Positions 1-8,313 of a stretch of DNA of 64,000 nt are shown piece by piece; position 1 is the stretch's first letter; each line of letters begins with the position of its first letter. The notes below the pieces were generated by a model. The model did no database searches. It had not been told where the DNA came from and worked only from the letters and a program-made list of their open reading frames with translations. Source of the DNA: JAIOSF01 sp047159865 (lineage in GTDB: Bacteria; Campylobacterota; Campylobacteria; Campylobacterales; Arcobacteraceae); the NCBI RefSeq assembly GCF_047159865.1, contig NZ_AP038804.1:682001-746000 (forward strand), read 5' to 3'. The position numbers were made by a program, and so were the translations under genes.

Positions 1-721
1 CTAGCTGTCTATCAACTTGAATAGGAGTTAATGTTCCCATATCTAATTGTTTTTGTTTGAGCATATAATACGAAGTTGTAGGATCAGATACAAATTTATA
101 ATGTATCTTTTCTATTTTTGGTATTTTTGAAAAATAATCAGTATTGAGTTCTAAAGTTATATCTTGTGATATTTTTAGTTCTTTGAGTTTATAAGGACCT
201 GTACCAATTGGTCTTTTATTGTAAACACTTGTCATAATATCTTTTTCATTTTCAAAAATATGTTTAGGAATAATTCCCACCATCCAAATCTCTAAAGCTT
301 TAAAAAAAGGTTCTTTATATTTGATAATAATTGTATATTTATCTTTTACAGTAAGAGATAAAACTTTTTTATAACTAGAAGTTAATGGTGTATATATTTT
401 AGGATTGTGAATCACATTGTATGTAAACAAAACATCATGAGCTGAAAAGGATTTTCCATCATGCCATTTTACATTTTTTTTCAATTTTATTTCAAGAGTT
501 ACATCATCGATAAACTTATATGAGGAAGCTAAATCGACTACCACCTTACCATCTTTATCATACTTAAATAAACCATTAAATAACCATGAACCTATTTCAC
601 TACTTACACTATCAGTTGATAAAATAGGATTTATTCTACTAGGATTTGAAGAGAGGCTTAGATTTAATGTTGAAGATATCATCGCTGTGATAAACAAGCA
701 GAGTACTATTATAAATTTCAT
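1..721 (-). CDS. Peptide-type ABC transporter substrate-binding protein (3' end outside window)
   Basis: The frame opens at an ATG at 721 and stays open to the window edge, so about 240 N-terminal residues are visible and the C-terminus is missing. It begins with a hydrophobic signal-like segment (MKFIIVLCLFITAM), as expected for a periplasmic protein. It then shows features of the extracellular solute-binding family 5 (DppA/OppA/NikA type): an SEIGSWLFNGLFKYD stretch, VKWHDGKSFSAHDV, and RPIGTGPYKL. This family binds oligopeptides or nickel complexes and hands them to an inner-membrane permease. The substrate cannot be read from the sequence. It lies downstream of rpsI on the same strand but behind a strong hairpin, so it is probably a separate unit. 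Confidence 0.85.
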   Translation of the reverse strand, partial: MKFIIVLCLFITAMISSTLNLSLSSNPSRINPILSTDSVSSEIGSWLFNGLFKYDKDGKVVVDLASSYKFIDDVTLEIKLKKNVKWHDGKSFSAHDVLFTYNVIHNPKIYTPLTSSYKKVLSLTVKDKYTIIIKYKEPFFKALEIWMVGIIPKHIFENEKDIMTSVYNKRPIGTGPYKLKELKISQDITLELNTDYFSKIPKIEKIHYKFVSDPTTSYYMLKQKQLDMGTLTPIQVDRQL

Positions 722-738
722 AAGAGATTATACATAAA

Positions 739-770
739 AAAAGCCAAAAAGAAAAATCTTTTTGGCTTTT
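739..770 (-). terminator. Rho-independent terminator after rplM-rpsI
   Basis: A perfect 10-bp stem (743-752 with 757-766, GCCAAAAAGA / TCTTTTTGGC) has a four-base loop. It is flanked by A and T tracts that could extend it and make it bidirectional. It lies 25 bases beyond the rpsI stop and separates the ribosomal operon from the ABC binding-protein gene. Confidence 0.85.
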
Positions 771-794
771 GAAGAAAATTGGTAAAAATACCGA

Positions 795-1184
795 TTATCT
801 CTTTGAGAACTGAGGAGATCTTCTCGCTTTTCTTTTCCCTGGCTTCTTTCTTTCAACAACTCTCGCGTCTCTAGTAAGTAAACCATGAGGTTTGATGATT
901 GCTCTAAATTGCTCATCATAAGCAACTAAAGCTCTTGAAATACCATGTCTTAAAGCATCAGCTTGTGCAGAATATCCACCACCTAATGTTTTAGCTACGA
1001 TATTTACAGATTCTAATTGTTTAGAAACTTCTAGTGGTTGTCTAACTCTTTTTTTAAGAGCTTCGTGACCACCAAGCCATACATTTAATGCTACACCATT
1101 AACTGTGATTTCACCTGTACCAACTTCTAACCATACTTTAGCTATTGCTGATTTTCTTCTTCCTGTTGCGTATACTTTTGCCAT
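795..1184 (-). CDS. rpsI: 30S ribosomal protein S9
   Basis: This 129-residue protein is full length for bacterial S9. It opens with AKVYATGRRKSAIAKVWL, contains GGGYSAQADALRHGISRAL, and ends in the basic tail RRSPQFSKR that reaches toward the P-site tRNA in bacterial ribosomes. It follows rplM with only three bases between them, the conserved L13-S9 pair, and is followed by a strong terminator. Nothing unusual is seen. Confidence 0.98.
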   Translation of the reverse strand: MAKVYATGRRKSAIAKVWLEVGTGEITVNGVALNVWLGGHEALKKRVRQPLEVSKQLESVNIVAKTLGGGYSAQADALRHGISRALVAYDEQFRAIIKPHGLLTRDARVVERKKPGKRKARRSPQFSKR

Positions 1185-1187
1185 TTA

Positions 1188-1607
1188 TTATCCTTGTACC
1201 TGTGCAGTATGAGGGTGATCTGCACCATCATAAACTTTTAAGTTTTTAAGTATTTTTGCACCTAATTTTGTTTTTGGTAACATACCTCTAGTAGCTAGTT
1301 TAAATAACTTTTCTGGGTTATTTTCTAACATATCAGACATTTTATGAGTCTTTGTAGAACCAAAGTGTCCTGAGTGTGTAAAGTAGTTTTTATCTGCTAA
1401 TTTAGCACCTGTAAATTTAACTTTACCTGCATTGATAATAACTACATTGTCTCCACAATCAACATTTGGTGTAAAAGAAGGTTTATTTTTCCCTCTTAAT
1501 ATTGTAGCAACTTCTGTAATTAGTCTACCAAAAATTCTATCAGTAGCGTCAATTACAATCCAGTCTTTTTTAACATCTACTTGATGTATACTTTGTGTAA
1601 ATTTCAT
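1188..1607 (-). CDS. rplM: 50S ribosomal protein L13
   Basis: This 139-residue protein has the L13 signatures WIVIDATDRIFGRL near the N-terminus, LRGKNKPSFTPNVDCGDNVV, and RGMLPKTKLG in the second half. L13 is an early assembly protein of the large ribosomal subunit. It is the first gene of the rplM-rpsI operon. The start ATG at 1607 lies behind an AAGGATATATTTC ribosome-binding stretch. The 132-base AT-rich gap to the divergent response regulator must carry promoters for both units. Confidence 0.98.
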   Translation of the reverse strand: MKFTQSIHQVDVKKDWIVIDATDRIFGRLITEVATILRGKNKPSFTPNVDCGDNVVIINAGKVKFTGAKLADKNYFTHSGHFGSTKTHKMSDMLENNPEKLFKLATRGMLPKTKLGAKILKNLKVYDGADHPHTAQVQG

Positions 1608-1728
1608 ATGAAATATATCCTTTCTTAAAAATAAGTTCGGAATAATAGGTTAATAAAGCTTATATAAGGCTTAAATTAAGTGTTTTAAAAGTTTAAATTT
1701 TCAAACTCTTTTTTTAGTAAATTTTCAA

Positions 1729-1734
1729 TATAAT
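1729..1734 (+). promoter_or_regulatory. -10 element of the response regulator gene (probable leaderless transcript)
   Basis: A perfect TATAAT ends five bases before the ATG at 1740, so the usual start distance puts +1 on or next to the start codon. No Shine-Dalgarno sequence fits in between. The upstream DNA is T-rich without a clear -35 box, as is common for sigma-70 promoters in this phylum. Confidence 0.6.
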
Positions 1735-1739
1735 AACAT

Positions 1740-2939
1740 ATGTTTAATAAAGAATTTTTAAAAACCCTAACCGTACTTTATGTGGAAGATGATGACACTG
1801 TTCGTTCATCTTTATCCAACCTTCTTGAGAAAGTTTTTCTCAATATAATTATCTGTAAAGATGGAGAAGAGGGACTCAATCAATTTAAATCTTTAACACA
1901 AGAACAACGAACGAAAATAGATGTTGTTGTTAGTGATATTAATATGCCTATAAAAAACGGTATAGAATTAGCTCAAGAAATAAGAGCATTAGATGCTGAT
2001 ATTCCTATTATTTTTACAACTGCTCATGCCAAAGCCAAAGACTTGATGGAAGCGATACATTTAAAGATATCTTACTATGCACTCAAACCAATCAATACAA
2101 CAGAACTTTTAGATAATATTTCAAAATTCTGTATGATTGAGCACAATAAAAATGTTATTTTAGAAAAATCTGCGCAGATTACAAAATATATATCAATTAT
2201 TGATAATATAGCATCAATTTTCAAAGTTGATACAAGTGGAAATATTATTGAGGTCAATGACTTGATGTGTGAAATTTCTGAATATACACAAGAGGAACTT
2301 CTTTCAATGCATCTTGATACGATACTCAATAAAGAAACCTCTTCTATAAAAACATTTCAAGATACTTTGAGTTTAATAGACAATAATGATTTATTTAAAA
2401 CCAAATTAAAATGTATTTCAAAATCTGGTGGTACATTTTACTTAAATTCTACAATTATTATTTCTAAAAACGAATATTCAGAAGAGATAGAAGAGTATAT
2501 TTATATCTGTATTGATCAAACAGAAGATGAACTGGAAAAGCAACAAACTATGCAAAGAGTACGAAAAAATATGATTTTGCAAAGAACAAAAGAATCAGAA
2601 CTCCTCAAAATAACAAAAGAGTTAGAAAAAGAGATTGAAAATATCAAAGCTTCAAGTATCAGCAGTACCGATACAAAAGTGATACTCGCAACACTTGCAA
2701 AAGAGAAACAAAAAGTGAGTTACTTAAATAGTCAAATAACTCATTATGAACAAGAGATAGTAAAACTGAAAAAAAAGCAAGAAAAAATTGATATAGATGA
2801 TAAAGCAAAAAAACTTGAAGTGATGAGAAAACAAGAAAATTATTTAAACGAAAAAGAAAAATTCCAATCAAAAATTATTGAACTGCAATCTTTACTTTCC
2901 CAACAAGAAGCAAAACACAAAGCGAAAGAGATATTTTAA
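1740..2939 (+). CDS. Response regulator with PAS domain and long coiled coil
   Basis: The first ~130 residues are a complete CheY-like receiver: acidic pocket EDDD at 16-19, phospho-acceptor Asp66 in VVSDINMP, the Thr pair in IIFTTAH, and conserved Lys116 in ALKPI. A PAS-like sensor region follows (about 145-275; SGNIIEVNDLMCEISEYTQEE). The last ~120 residues are a Lys/Glu/Gln-rich coiled coil. There is no DNA-binding, GGDEF, EAL or kinase output domain, so output is probably by protein contact or oligomerisation. No histidine kinase is adjacent. It converges with the next gene, leaving two bases between the stops. Confidence 0.85.
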   Translation: MFNKEFLKTLTVLYVEDDDTVRSSLSNLLEKVFLNIIICKDGEEGLNQFKSLTQEQRTKIDVVVSDINMPIKNGIELAQEIRALDADIPIIFTTAHAKAKDLMEAIHLKISYYALKPINTTELLDNISKFCMIEHNKNVILEKSAQITKYISIIDNIASIFKVDTSGNIIEVNDLMCEISEYTQEELLSMHLDTILNKETSSIKTFQDTLSLIDNNDLFKTKLKCISKSGGTFYLNSTIIISKNEYSEEIEEYIYICIDQTEDELEKQQTMQRVRKNMILQRTKESELLKITKELEKEIENIKASSISSTDTKVILATLAKEKQKVSYLNSQITHYEQEIVKLKKKQEKIDIDDKAKKLEVMRKQENYLNEKEKFQSKIIELQSLLSQQEAKHKAKEIF

Positions 2940-2941
2940 TT

Positions 2942-3979
2942 CTATTTTCCTTTAGTGTTTAACTTTTTCACATCTTTGTAGTTAAGTTTGTTTCGTTTAA
3001 ATTTTACAAAATCTGTTATGATAGTATGCTCTTTAGGAACTAAAGAGAAGTTCTCTTTTGCAATAATAGTTTTTGTAAGTTCAGACATCGATTTTAAACT
3101 ACTAGTAGCTAACTCCTCCTCAAGTTCTGAATGTTTTCGAATAAGTTGATCAAAGATATAATTGTACTCATATCCTAATGTAGCCTTATCAGTAATTATT
3201 TTTTTAATAGATATCCAATTTGAAAAGACAATATCCCAAGCTCTTTTTTGATCGTGAGTGATACAAAGTTTAGAAATTATTTGTTTCCATTTGTAAAGTC
3301 CATAATAAGCTTGATGATTAGACCACAACTCTTTGATCCACCAATCTTCAAACTTAGGAAATCCTCTAAAAGGAGGAAGTTTATCTTCTTCTATATTTTC
3401 TTGAATATTGGTTCGTAATACATGTAAATGAACGATAGTTAAAACACAACGAAAATTTAACATCCCTAAATCTGAAATATTTTCACCCTCAATATTTTTA
3501 AGAGCACTTTCAAATTCATTTTTTACTTCAATAATCTTTTTTTGTAGATCTATATGTAAAGTAAGCCCCAAATCTATAGACTTTGAAGCTATCTCAAAAA
3601 GCTCCTCATCTTCTATAAGGAAGTCCTCTTTTAATTCATCAAGAATAAGCATAGCTTCTAGTTTTTCATCATTTTTTTTCGTGATATCACGATTTATTCT
3701 AATTTTTTGGTAATTTAAATAATTTTTTCGCTCTATGGCATCTCGAACTTTTTCTTTTTCTACGAGTTCTTCCATATCTAAAGCTAGATATTCTTTTAAT
3801 CGTTCTTTATTTCGTGATAATTGTTCTTGTGCTTTTTCCAAATTTGTTTCAGCAGAAGCTAGTCCCATATAGGAGAGTTTACTCTCTCCTGATTCATGTC
3901 TTCCTAATTGTTTTTTAATAGACTTAATAACAGTTTCATTCTCTTTTATGAGTTCTTCTAGTGCGACAATTATTTTCAT
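2942..3979 (-). CDS. Uncharacterised coiled-coil protein
   Basis: I do not recognise this 345-residue protein. The N-terminal ~130 residues are heptad-rich and charged, predicting a coiled coil. The middle has an aromatic patch (FEDWWIKELWSNHQAYYGLYKW), and the C-terminus is basic (KFKRNKLNYKDVKK). No signal peptide or membrane segment is visible, so it is probably cytoplasmic. The start is the ATG at 3979, with GGAG seven to eight bases upstream; an in-frame TTG at 3994 lies 15 bases further out and has no such site. It appears monocistronic. Confidence 0.7.
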   Translation of the reverse strand: MKIIVALEELIKENETVIKSIKKQLGRHESGESKLSYMGLASAETNLEKAQEQLSRNKERLKEYLALDMEELVEKEKVRDAIERKNYLNYQKIRINRDITKKNDEKLEAMLILDELKEDFLIEDEELFEIASKSIDLGLTLHIDLQKKIIEVKNEFESALKNIEGENISDLGMLNFRCVLTIVHLHVLRTNIQENIEEDKLPPFRGFPKFEDWWIKELWSNHQAYYGLYKWKQIISKLCITHDQKRAWDIVFSNWISIKKIITDKATLGYEYNYIFDQLIRKHSELEEELATSSLKSMSELTKTIIAKENFSLVPKEHTIITDFVKFKRNKLNYKDVKKLNTKGK

Positions 3980-4070
3980 CTTTATACTCCACAATTTAGC
4001 AAGATATTATTTAATTACAATATTTGATTATATTGTACTAAATATATAGTTAATTCGCTATGAATAATTA

Positions 4071-5189
4071 TTATTTTCTTTTTAAAATCACACCTGATTC
4101 TATATGATGAGAATACGCAAACTGATCAAATAAAGCAAACTTCTCTATAGTGTGTGTTTTTGTTAACTCTTCTAAATCACGATATAATGTTTCAGGGTTA
4201 CATGAGATATAAATAATATTATCAAACTCTTGAGATAATGCTGTCGTAGTTACATCCAGTCCAGCACGAGGAGGATCAAGAAATATTGTACTAAAATTAT
4301 ACTCATCAAGATTTACATCTTTCATCCGAGTAAACTCTCTCACTTTGTTTCTAGCTTCTACAAACTCTTCACTTGACATTCGTATAAAGTCAATATTTTC
4401 TACACCATTTAAAGCACAATTTTCTTTTGCAGATTTTATAGATGTTTTACTAATTTCTGTTGCTATAACTTTATCAAACTTTTTTGACAATGGAATAGTA
4501 AAATTACCTCCACCACAATACAATTCACATAAATCATCATAAGCACTTATATTATTTAAAACCCACTCAATCATTTGAATATTCACATTTTGATTTGGTT
4601 GAGTAAATCCACCCTCTTTATACATAAATTTAAAATCATCACCGTTGATATTTAAAGTTTCTTCTATACAATCATTTGTAAGTACAACTTTTTGTTTTCT
4701 ACTTCGTCCAATGATTTTAATACCAAATTTCTTTTCTAACTCTTTTGCTTTTATATTCCAATTTTCATCTAGTTTTCTATGATATATCAAAGTTACTAAC
4801 ATATCTGAAGTGGTTGAACTTAAAAATTCTATTGTAAAAAGTTTGTAGTTTAAGTCATAATCATCTTGCAAACTTTCTAGTAAAACAGGCATAAGTTTTG
4901 AGATGTCATCACTTACAATACTACAGCGATTTATAATCAAAGGGCGTTTTTCGATGTCATTCATCGCATAGTCCAAAATATAGTCATTATTTTCATCAAA
5001 TGTTTTCCATATTCTAAATTCTGCTCTATTTCTAAATGCTCCATCTTTACTTTTTATGATATCGATATCGTTATTCCATAAATTTTTGAATCTATCTTTT
5101 TCAATATCAATTTTTTTCGATAATTGCTCATCATAAGTTAGCCCTCCAAGATTACAACTACCACACACTCCGAAATATTCACAAGTCAT
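4071..5189 (-). CDS. trmA: tRNA (uracil-5-)-methyltransferase TrmA, variant with Fe-S-type cysteines
   Basis: This enzyme makes 5-methyluridine at position 54 of tRNA (T-loop) from SAM. The 372 residues show the TrmA-specific stretch RNRAEFRIW, the SAM-binding motif LCELYCGGGNFTIPL, the motif FLDPPRAGLD, the nucleophile Cys in YISCNPETL, and the TrmA ending FDQFAYSHHIESG. Unusually, the N-terminus is CEYFGVCGSC (Cys3, 9, 12), and another Cys lies at 89. That spacing resembles the [4Fe-4S] ligands of the related RlmD/RumA enzymes, which E. coli TrmA lacks. A good AGGAAAAG ribosome-binding site precedes the ATG. It is divergent from the helicase gene, 31 bases away. Confidence 0.92.
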   Translation of the reverse strand: MTCEYFGVCGSCNLGGLTYDEQLSKKIDIEKDRFKNLWNNDIDIIKSKDGAFRNRAEFRIWKTFDENNDYILDYAMNDIEKRPLIINRCSIVSDDISKLMPVLLESLQDDYDLNYKLFTIEFLSSTTSDMLVTLIYHRKLDENWNIKAKELEKKFGIKIIGRSRKQKVVLTNDCIEETLNINGDDFKFMYKEGGFTQPNQNVNIQMIEWVLNNISAYDDLCELYCGGGNFTIPLSKKFDKVIATEISKTSIKSAKENCALNGVENIDFIRMSSEEFVEARNKVREFTRMKDVNLDEYNFSTIFLDPPRAGLDVTTTALSQEFDNIIYISCNPETLYRDLEELTKTHTIEKFALFDQFAYSHHIESGVILKRK

Positions 5190-5220
5190 TTACTTTTCCT
5201 ACATTTTTATTATATTTTAT

Positions 5221-6921
5221 ATGCTATTATACCGAATGATAAATAAAAATTTTAAAGAACAACTAAGCGACTTACTCAACTGTGATATTAAAGCACTCTA
5301 CCCTCTAGCAAGAGAACTCAAACGAAAACTCTATTTTTATGTAGGACCTACAAATAGTGGGAAAACATACCAAGCTATGAGTGAGATGACAAAAGCAGAT
5401 ACAGGTACATATCTAGCACCTTTACGACTTCTTGCATTAGAAAACTACGAATCCCTAAAAAACAACAATGTACCAGCTTCACTCATTACAGGAGAAGAGG
5501 AGATTTTTGATGAAGATGCGGGACACATTTGTTCAACAATTGAGATGATAAATTTTAACCTTGAAGTAGATGTTTGTGTGATTGATGAAGTACAAATGCT
5601 TGATGATGAAGATAGAGGTTGGGCATGGGTAAATGCTATTTTAGGATCACCTGCTAAAAAAGTAATTATGACAGGAAGTGTAAATGCACTTGATATTATT
5701 AAAAAAATTGCAGTGTATTTAGATGAAGAACTTGAAGTTGTAAAGTTTAAAAGAAAAAATCCTTTAAAAGTAGATGAAAAACACACCACACTAAAAGATA
5801 TACAACCAGCAACCGCTCTTATAGCTTTTAGTAGAAAAGAGGTTTTAGGACTCAAAGCAAAACTCAGCAAATATAACAAAGTTTCAGTTTTATATGGAAA
5901 CCTCAGTCCAGAAGTTAGAAGAGAAGAAGCAAAGAGATTTAGAGAAGGGAAAAGTGATATTTTAGTAGCAACAGATGCTATTGCTATGGGACTTAATCTT
6001 CCGATTAAACACATTCTTTTTACAGCTGATAGAAAATTTGATGGAAAAGAGAAACGCCCACTTACCCCAAACGAAGTGATCCAAATAGCTGGTCGTGCAG
6101 GTAGATATGGACAACATGAGATAGGTCACATAGGAGCAACTTCAGGAACTGTTTTAACACATATTGCAAATATGTTTACAAGTCCTATGAGTACTATTAA
6201 ACCACCAGTAAAAGTAAAAGCAACACAAATACAAGTAGAAGAACTCTCCTCGCATTTAGGTACAAAAAACTTGACACAAATTTTACGATACTTTTCTAAG
6301 CATATGAAATACGATGGACCATTTGAAGCTGTAAATCTCAAAGGTATGTTAGAGTTATCTATGATGCTCGATCAGAAAAAAGAGTTAAGTTTAGAAGATA
6401 AATATATGCTAAGCAATGCACCTATAAATACTCGCTCACCTTTGATTTTAAATGGGTATAAAAAATATGTAAATGCTATATTGACACATCGAGTTACAAA
6501 AATTAAACTTTCTTCAAAAATACTAGGGATTGCTAAAACACAATTGGAACTTTTACAAGCAGAAGATGAAGTCAAAAAAATCTCACTTTATTTATGGCTA
6601 GCATACAAACTACCTGAACTTTTTCCAGATAAACAAAAAGCAGAACTTTTAAGAGTAGAGATAAATAATTTCTGTGAAAACTCTCTAAAATCAAACAAAA
6701 CTTTAAAGCCTATGATAAAGAGAAATGACAGTAGAAATAATCGTTTCAAAAGAGATGATAGAAAACAAGATAGAAATAGAGGATATCAAAAATCATATCA
6801 CGAAAGAGATGGAAGAGCCAGAGATAAGTTTAAAAATAATACAGCTGAAAAAAAAGAAGAAACAAAAGAAAAGAAAGAAGGTAATAAATCACCAAGAAGA
6901 AGACGAAGAAGAGAAAGGTAA
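5221..6921 (+). CDS. SUV3-like DExH-box RNA helicase
   Basis: Helicase motifs appear in the order expected of the SUV3 branch of superfamily 2: Walker A VGPTNSGKTYQA (about 41-53), LAPLRLLALE, DEVQ (about 120), MTGS, VATDAIAMGLNLPI, and motif VI QIAGRAGRYG (about 285). SUV3 proteins unwind RNA with a free 3' end in mitochondrial RNA decay; bacterial members are less studied. The last ~70 residues are a low-complexity Lys/Arg/Asn tail ending PRRRRRRER, a likely RNA-binding extension. The start is uncertain: ATG 5221 or ATG 5236, neither with a clear Shine-Dalgarno. Confidence 0.88.
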   Translation: MLLYRMINKNFKEQLSDLLNCDIKALYPLARELKRKLYFYVGPTNSGKTYQAMSEMTKADTGTYLAPLRLLALENYESLKNNNVPASLITGEEEIFDEDAGHICSTIEMINFNLEVDVCVIDEVQMLDDEDRGWAWVNAILGSPAKKVIMTGSVNALDIIKKIAVYLDEELEVVKFKRKNPLKVDEKHTTLKDIQPATALIAFSRKEVLGLKAKLSKYNKVSVLYGNLSPEVRREEAKRFREGKSDILVATDAIAMGLNLPIKHILFTADRKFDGKEKRPLTPNEVIQIAGRAGRYGQHEIGHIGATSGTVLTHIANMFTSPMSTIKPPVKVKATQIQVEELSSHLGTKNLTQILRYFSKHMKYDGPFEAVNLKGMLELSMMLDQKKELSLEDKYMLSNAPINTRSPLILNGYKKYVNAILTHRVTKIKLSSKILGIAKTQLELLQAEDEVKKISLYLWLAYKLPELFPDKQKAELLRVEINNFCENSLKSNKTLKPMIKRNDSRNNRFKRDDRKQDRNRGYQKSYHERDGRARDKFKNNTAEKKEETKEKKEGNKSPRRRRRRER

Positions 6922-6931
6922 AAATAACAAT

Positions 6932-6954
6932 ATTTCGATATAATTTATCGAAAT
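6932..6954 (+). promoter_or_regulatory. Inverted repeat around the -10 box of glmU
   Basis: A perfect 9-bp inverted repeat (6932-6940 and 6946-6954, ATTTCGATA / TATCGAAAT) overlaps a TATAAT at 6939-6944. The position, 24 bases before the glmU ATG, fits an operator that would occlude RNA polymerase. It could instead act as a weak hairpin after the helicase gene, but it has no T tract. Confidence 0.5.
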
Positions 6955-6977
6955 AACATTTATAAAGAGAGTATACT

Positions 6978-8300
6978 ATGCAATCAAATCTATCTATAAT
7001 CATACTAGCAGCTGGTGCTGGTACACGAATGAAATCTACACTTCCAAAAGTTTTACATAAGATATCAGGGAAAGAGATGCTGTACTATTCCATAGAAGAA
7101 GCAAAAAAACTTTCAGATGATATTCATGTAGTTTTATACCATCAAGCAGATTTGGTACAAGGCACTATGGAAAAATATTTTGATGATGTTACTTACCATA
7201 TTCAAGATCATGAAAAATATCCAGGAACAGGTGGAGCTGTGATGGGGATAACACCTCATCATGAAAAAGTGCTTGTTTTAAATGGTGATATGCCACTTAT
7301 TGAAGCCGATGAGTTAAAACAGCTCACATCAAATGAACATTCTCCTGAAGCAAGAGATTTAAAACTCACAATGTCTGTCTTAGATTTAAAATGTGCTGAT
7401 GGTTATGGTCGTGTGATTATAGAAAAAGGTAAGGTAACTAAAATAATCGAACAAAAAGATTGTAGTAGTTACGAATTAGATATAACAATTGCAAATGCTG
7501 GAATATATTGTTTCAATACAGATTTTCTACTCGAAAATCTTCCAAAACTTTCAAATGACAATGCACAAAAAGAGTATTATATAACTGATTTAGTTGAAAT
7601 TGCTGTAAAAGATAATCACTCTATCAAACCTGTATATGTAAAAGAGGAAAACTTCAAAGGTGTAAATAGTAAATACGATTTAGCACAAGCAGAAGTTATT
7701 CATCAAAATAGAATCAAAGAGCAGTTTTTAAAAGCAGGAATTGCTATGAGATTACCTGAAACTATTTATATAGAATATGGGGTAACTATTGAGGGTGAAA
7801 CTATATTAGAAAATGGTGTTACTCTTTTAGGCAATAGTAAAATTTGTAACTCTCATATCAAAACAAATAGTATAGTTGAGGATTCAATTTTAGAAAATAG
7901 TGAAATAGGTCCTATGGCTAGAATTCGACCGCTAAGTATTTTAAAAGATACACATATTGGAAATTTTGTAGAGATAAAAAAATCAAATCTTACAGGGGTA
8001 AAAGCTGGGCATTTAGCATATCTCGGAGATAGTACTATAGATGAGGGTACAAATGTAGGAGCGGGAACTATTACTTGTAACTATGATGGAGTTCATAAAT
8101 ACAAAACAATTATAGGAAAAAATGTATTTATAGGTTCAGATACCCAACTTGTAGCTCCAGTTACAATAGAAGACAACTCAATGATAGCAGCTGGAAGTAC
8201 TATCACAAACGATATAAAATCTGGTGACTTAGCACTAAGTAGAACAAAACAAAAAACAGTAACTGGATTTTTCCATAGATTTTTTAAAGATAAAAAATAA
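6978..8300 (+). CDS. glmU: Bifunctional GlcN-1-P acetyltransferase / GlcNAc-1-P uridylyltransferase
   Basis: GlmU makes UDP-GlcNAc, the precursor of peptidoglycan, lipid A and, here, the wecB/wecC sugar pathway. The N-terminal nucleotidyltransferase opens with LAAGAGTRMKSTLPKVLHK and has the VLNGDMPLI metal site. The C-terminal half is a left-handed beta-helix of hexapeptide repeats, including GHLAYLGDSTIDEGTNVGAG and TITCNYDGVHKYKT, with the acetyltransferase active site. At 440 residues it is slightly shorter than E. coli GlmU (456) but contains both domains. It ends just before the YdjM-like gene. Confidence 0.97.
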   Translation: MQSNLSIIILAAGAGTRMKSTLPKVLHKISGKEMLYYSIEEAKKLSDDIHVVLYHQADLVQGTMEKYFDDVTYHIQDHEKYPGTGGAVMGITPHHEKVLVLNGDMPLIEADELKQLTSNEHSPEARDLKLTMSVLDLKCADGYGRVIIEKGKVTKIIEQKDCSSYELDITIANAGIYCFNTDFLLENLPKLSNDNAQKEYYITDLVEIAVKDNHSIKPVYVKEENFKGVNSKYDLAQAEVIHQNRIKEQFLKAGIAMRLPETIYIEYGVTIEGETILENGVTLLGNSKICNSHIKTNSIVEDSILENSEIGPMARIRPLSILKDTHIGNFVEIKKSNLTGVKAGHLAYLGDSTIDEGTNVGAGTITCNYDGVHKYKTIIGKNVFIGSDTQLVAPVTIEDNSMIAAGSTITNDIKSGDLALSRTKQKTVTGFFHRFFKDKK

Positions 8301-8313
8301 GCCTTAGTCCTTA

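Noticed and set aside
5445..6014. A 189-codon open frame on the minus strand inside the helicase gene
   Set aside because: It is antisense to conserved helicase motifs, Ser/Leu-rich by reverse-complement composition, and has no ribosome-binding site.
6725..6943. A 72-codon Lys/Glu-rich frame overlapping the helicase tail
   Set aside because: A second reading frame of the low-complexity A-rich tail coding DNA; composition explains the open frame.
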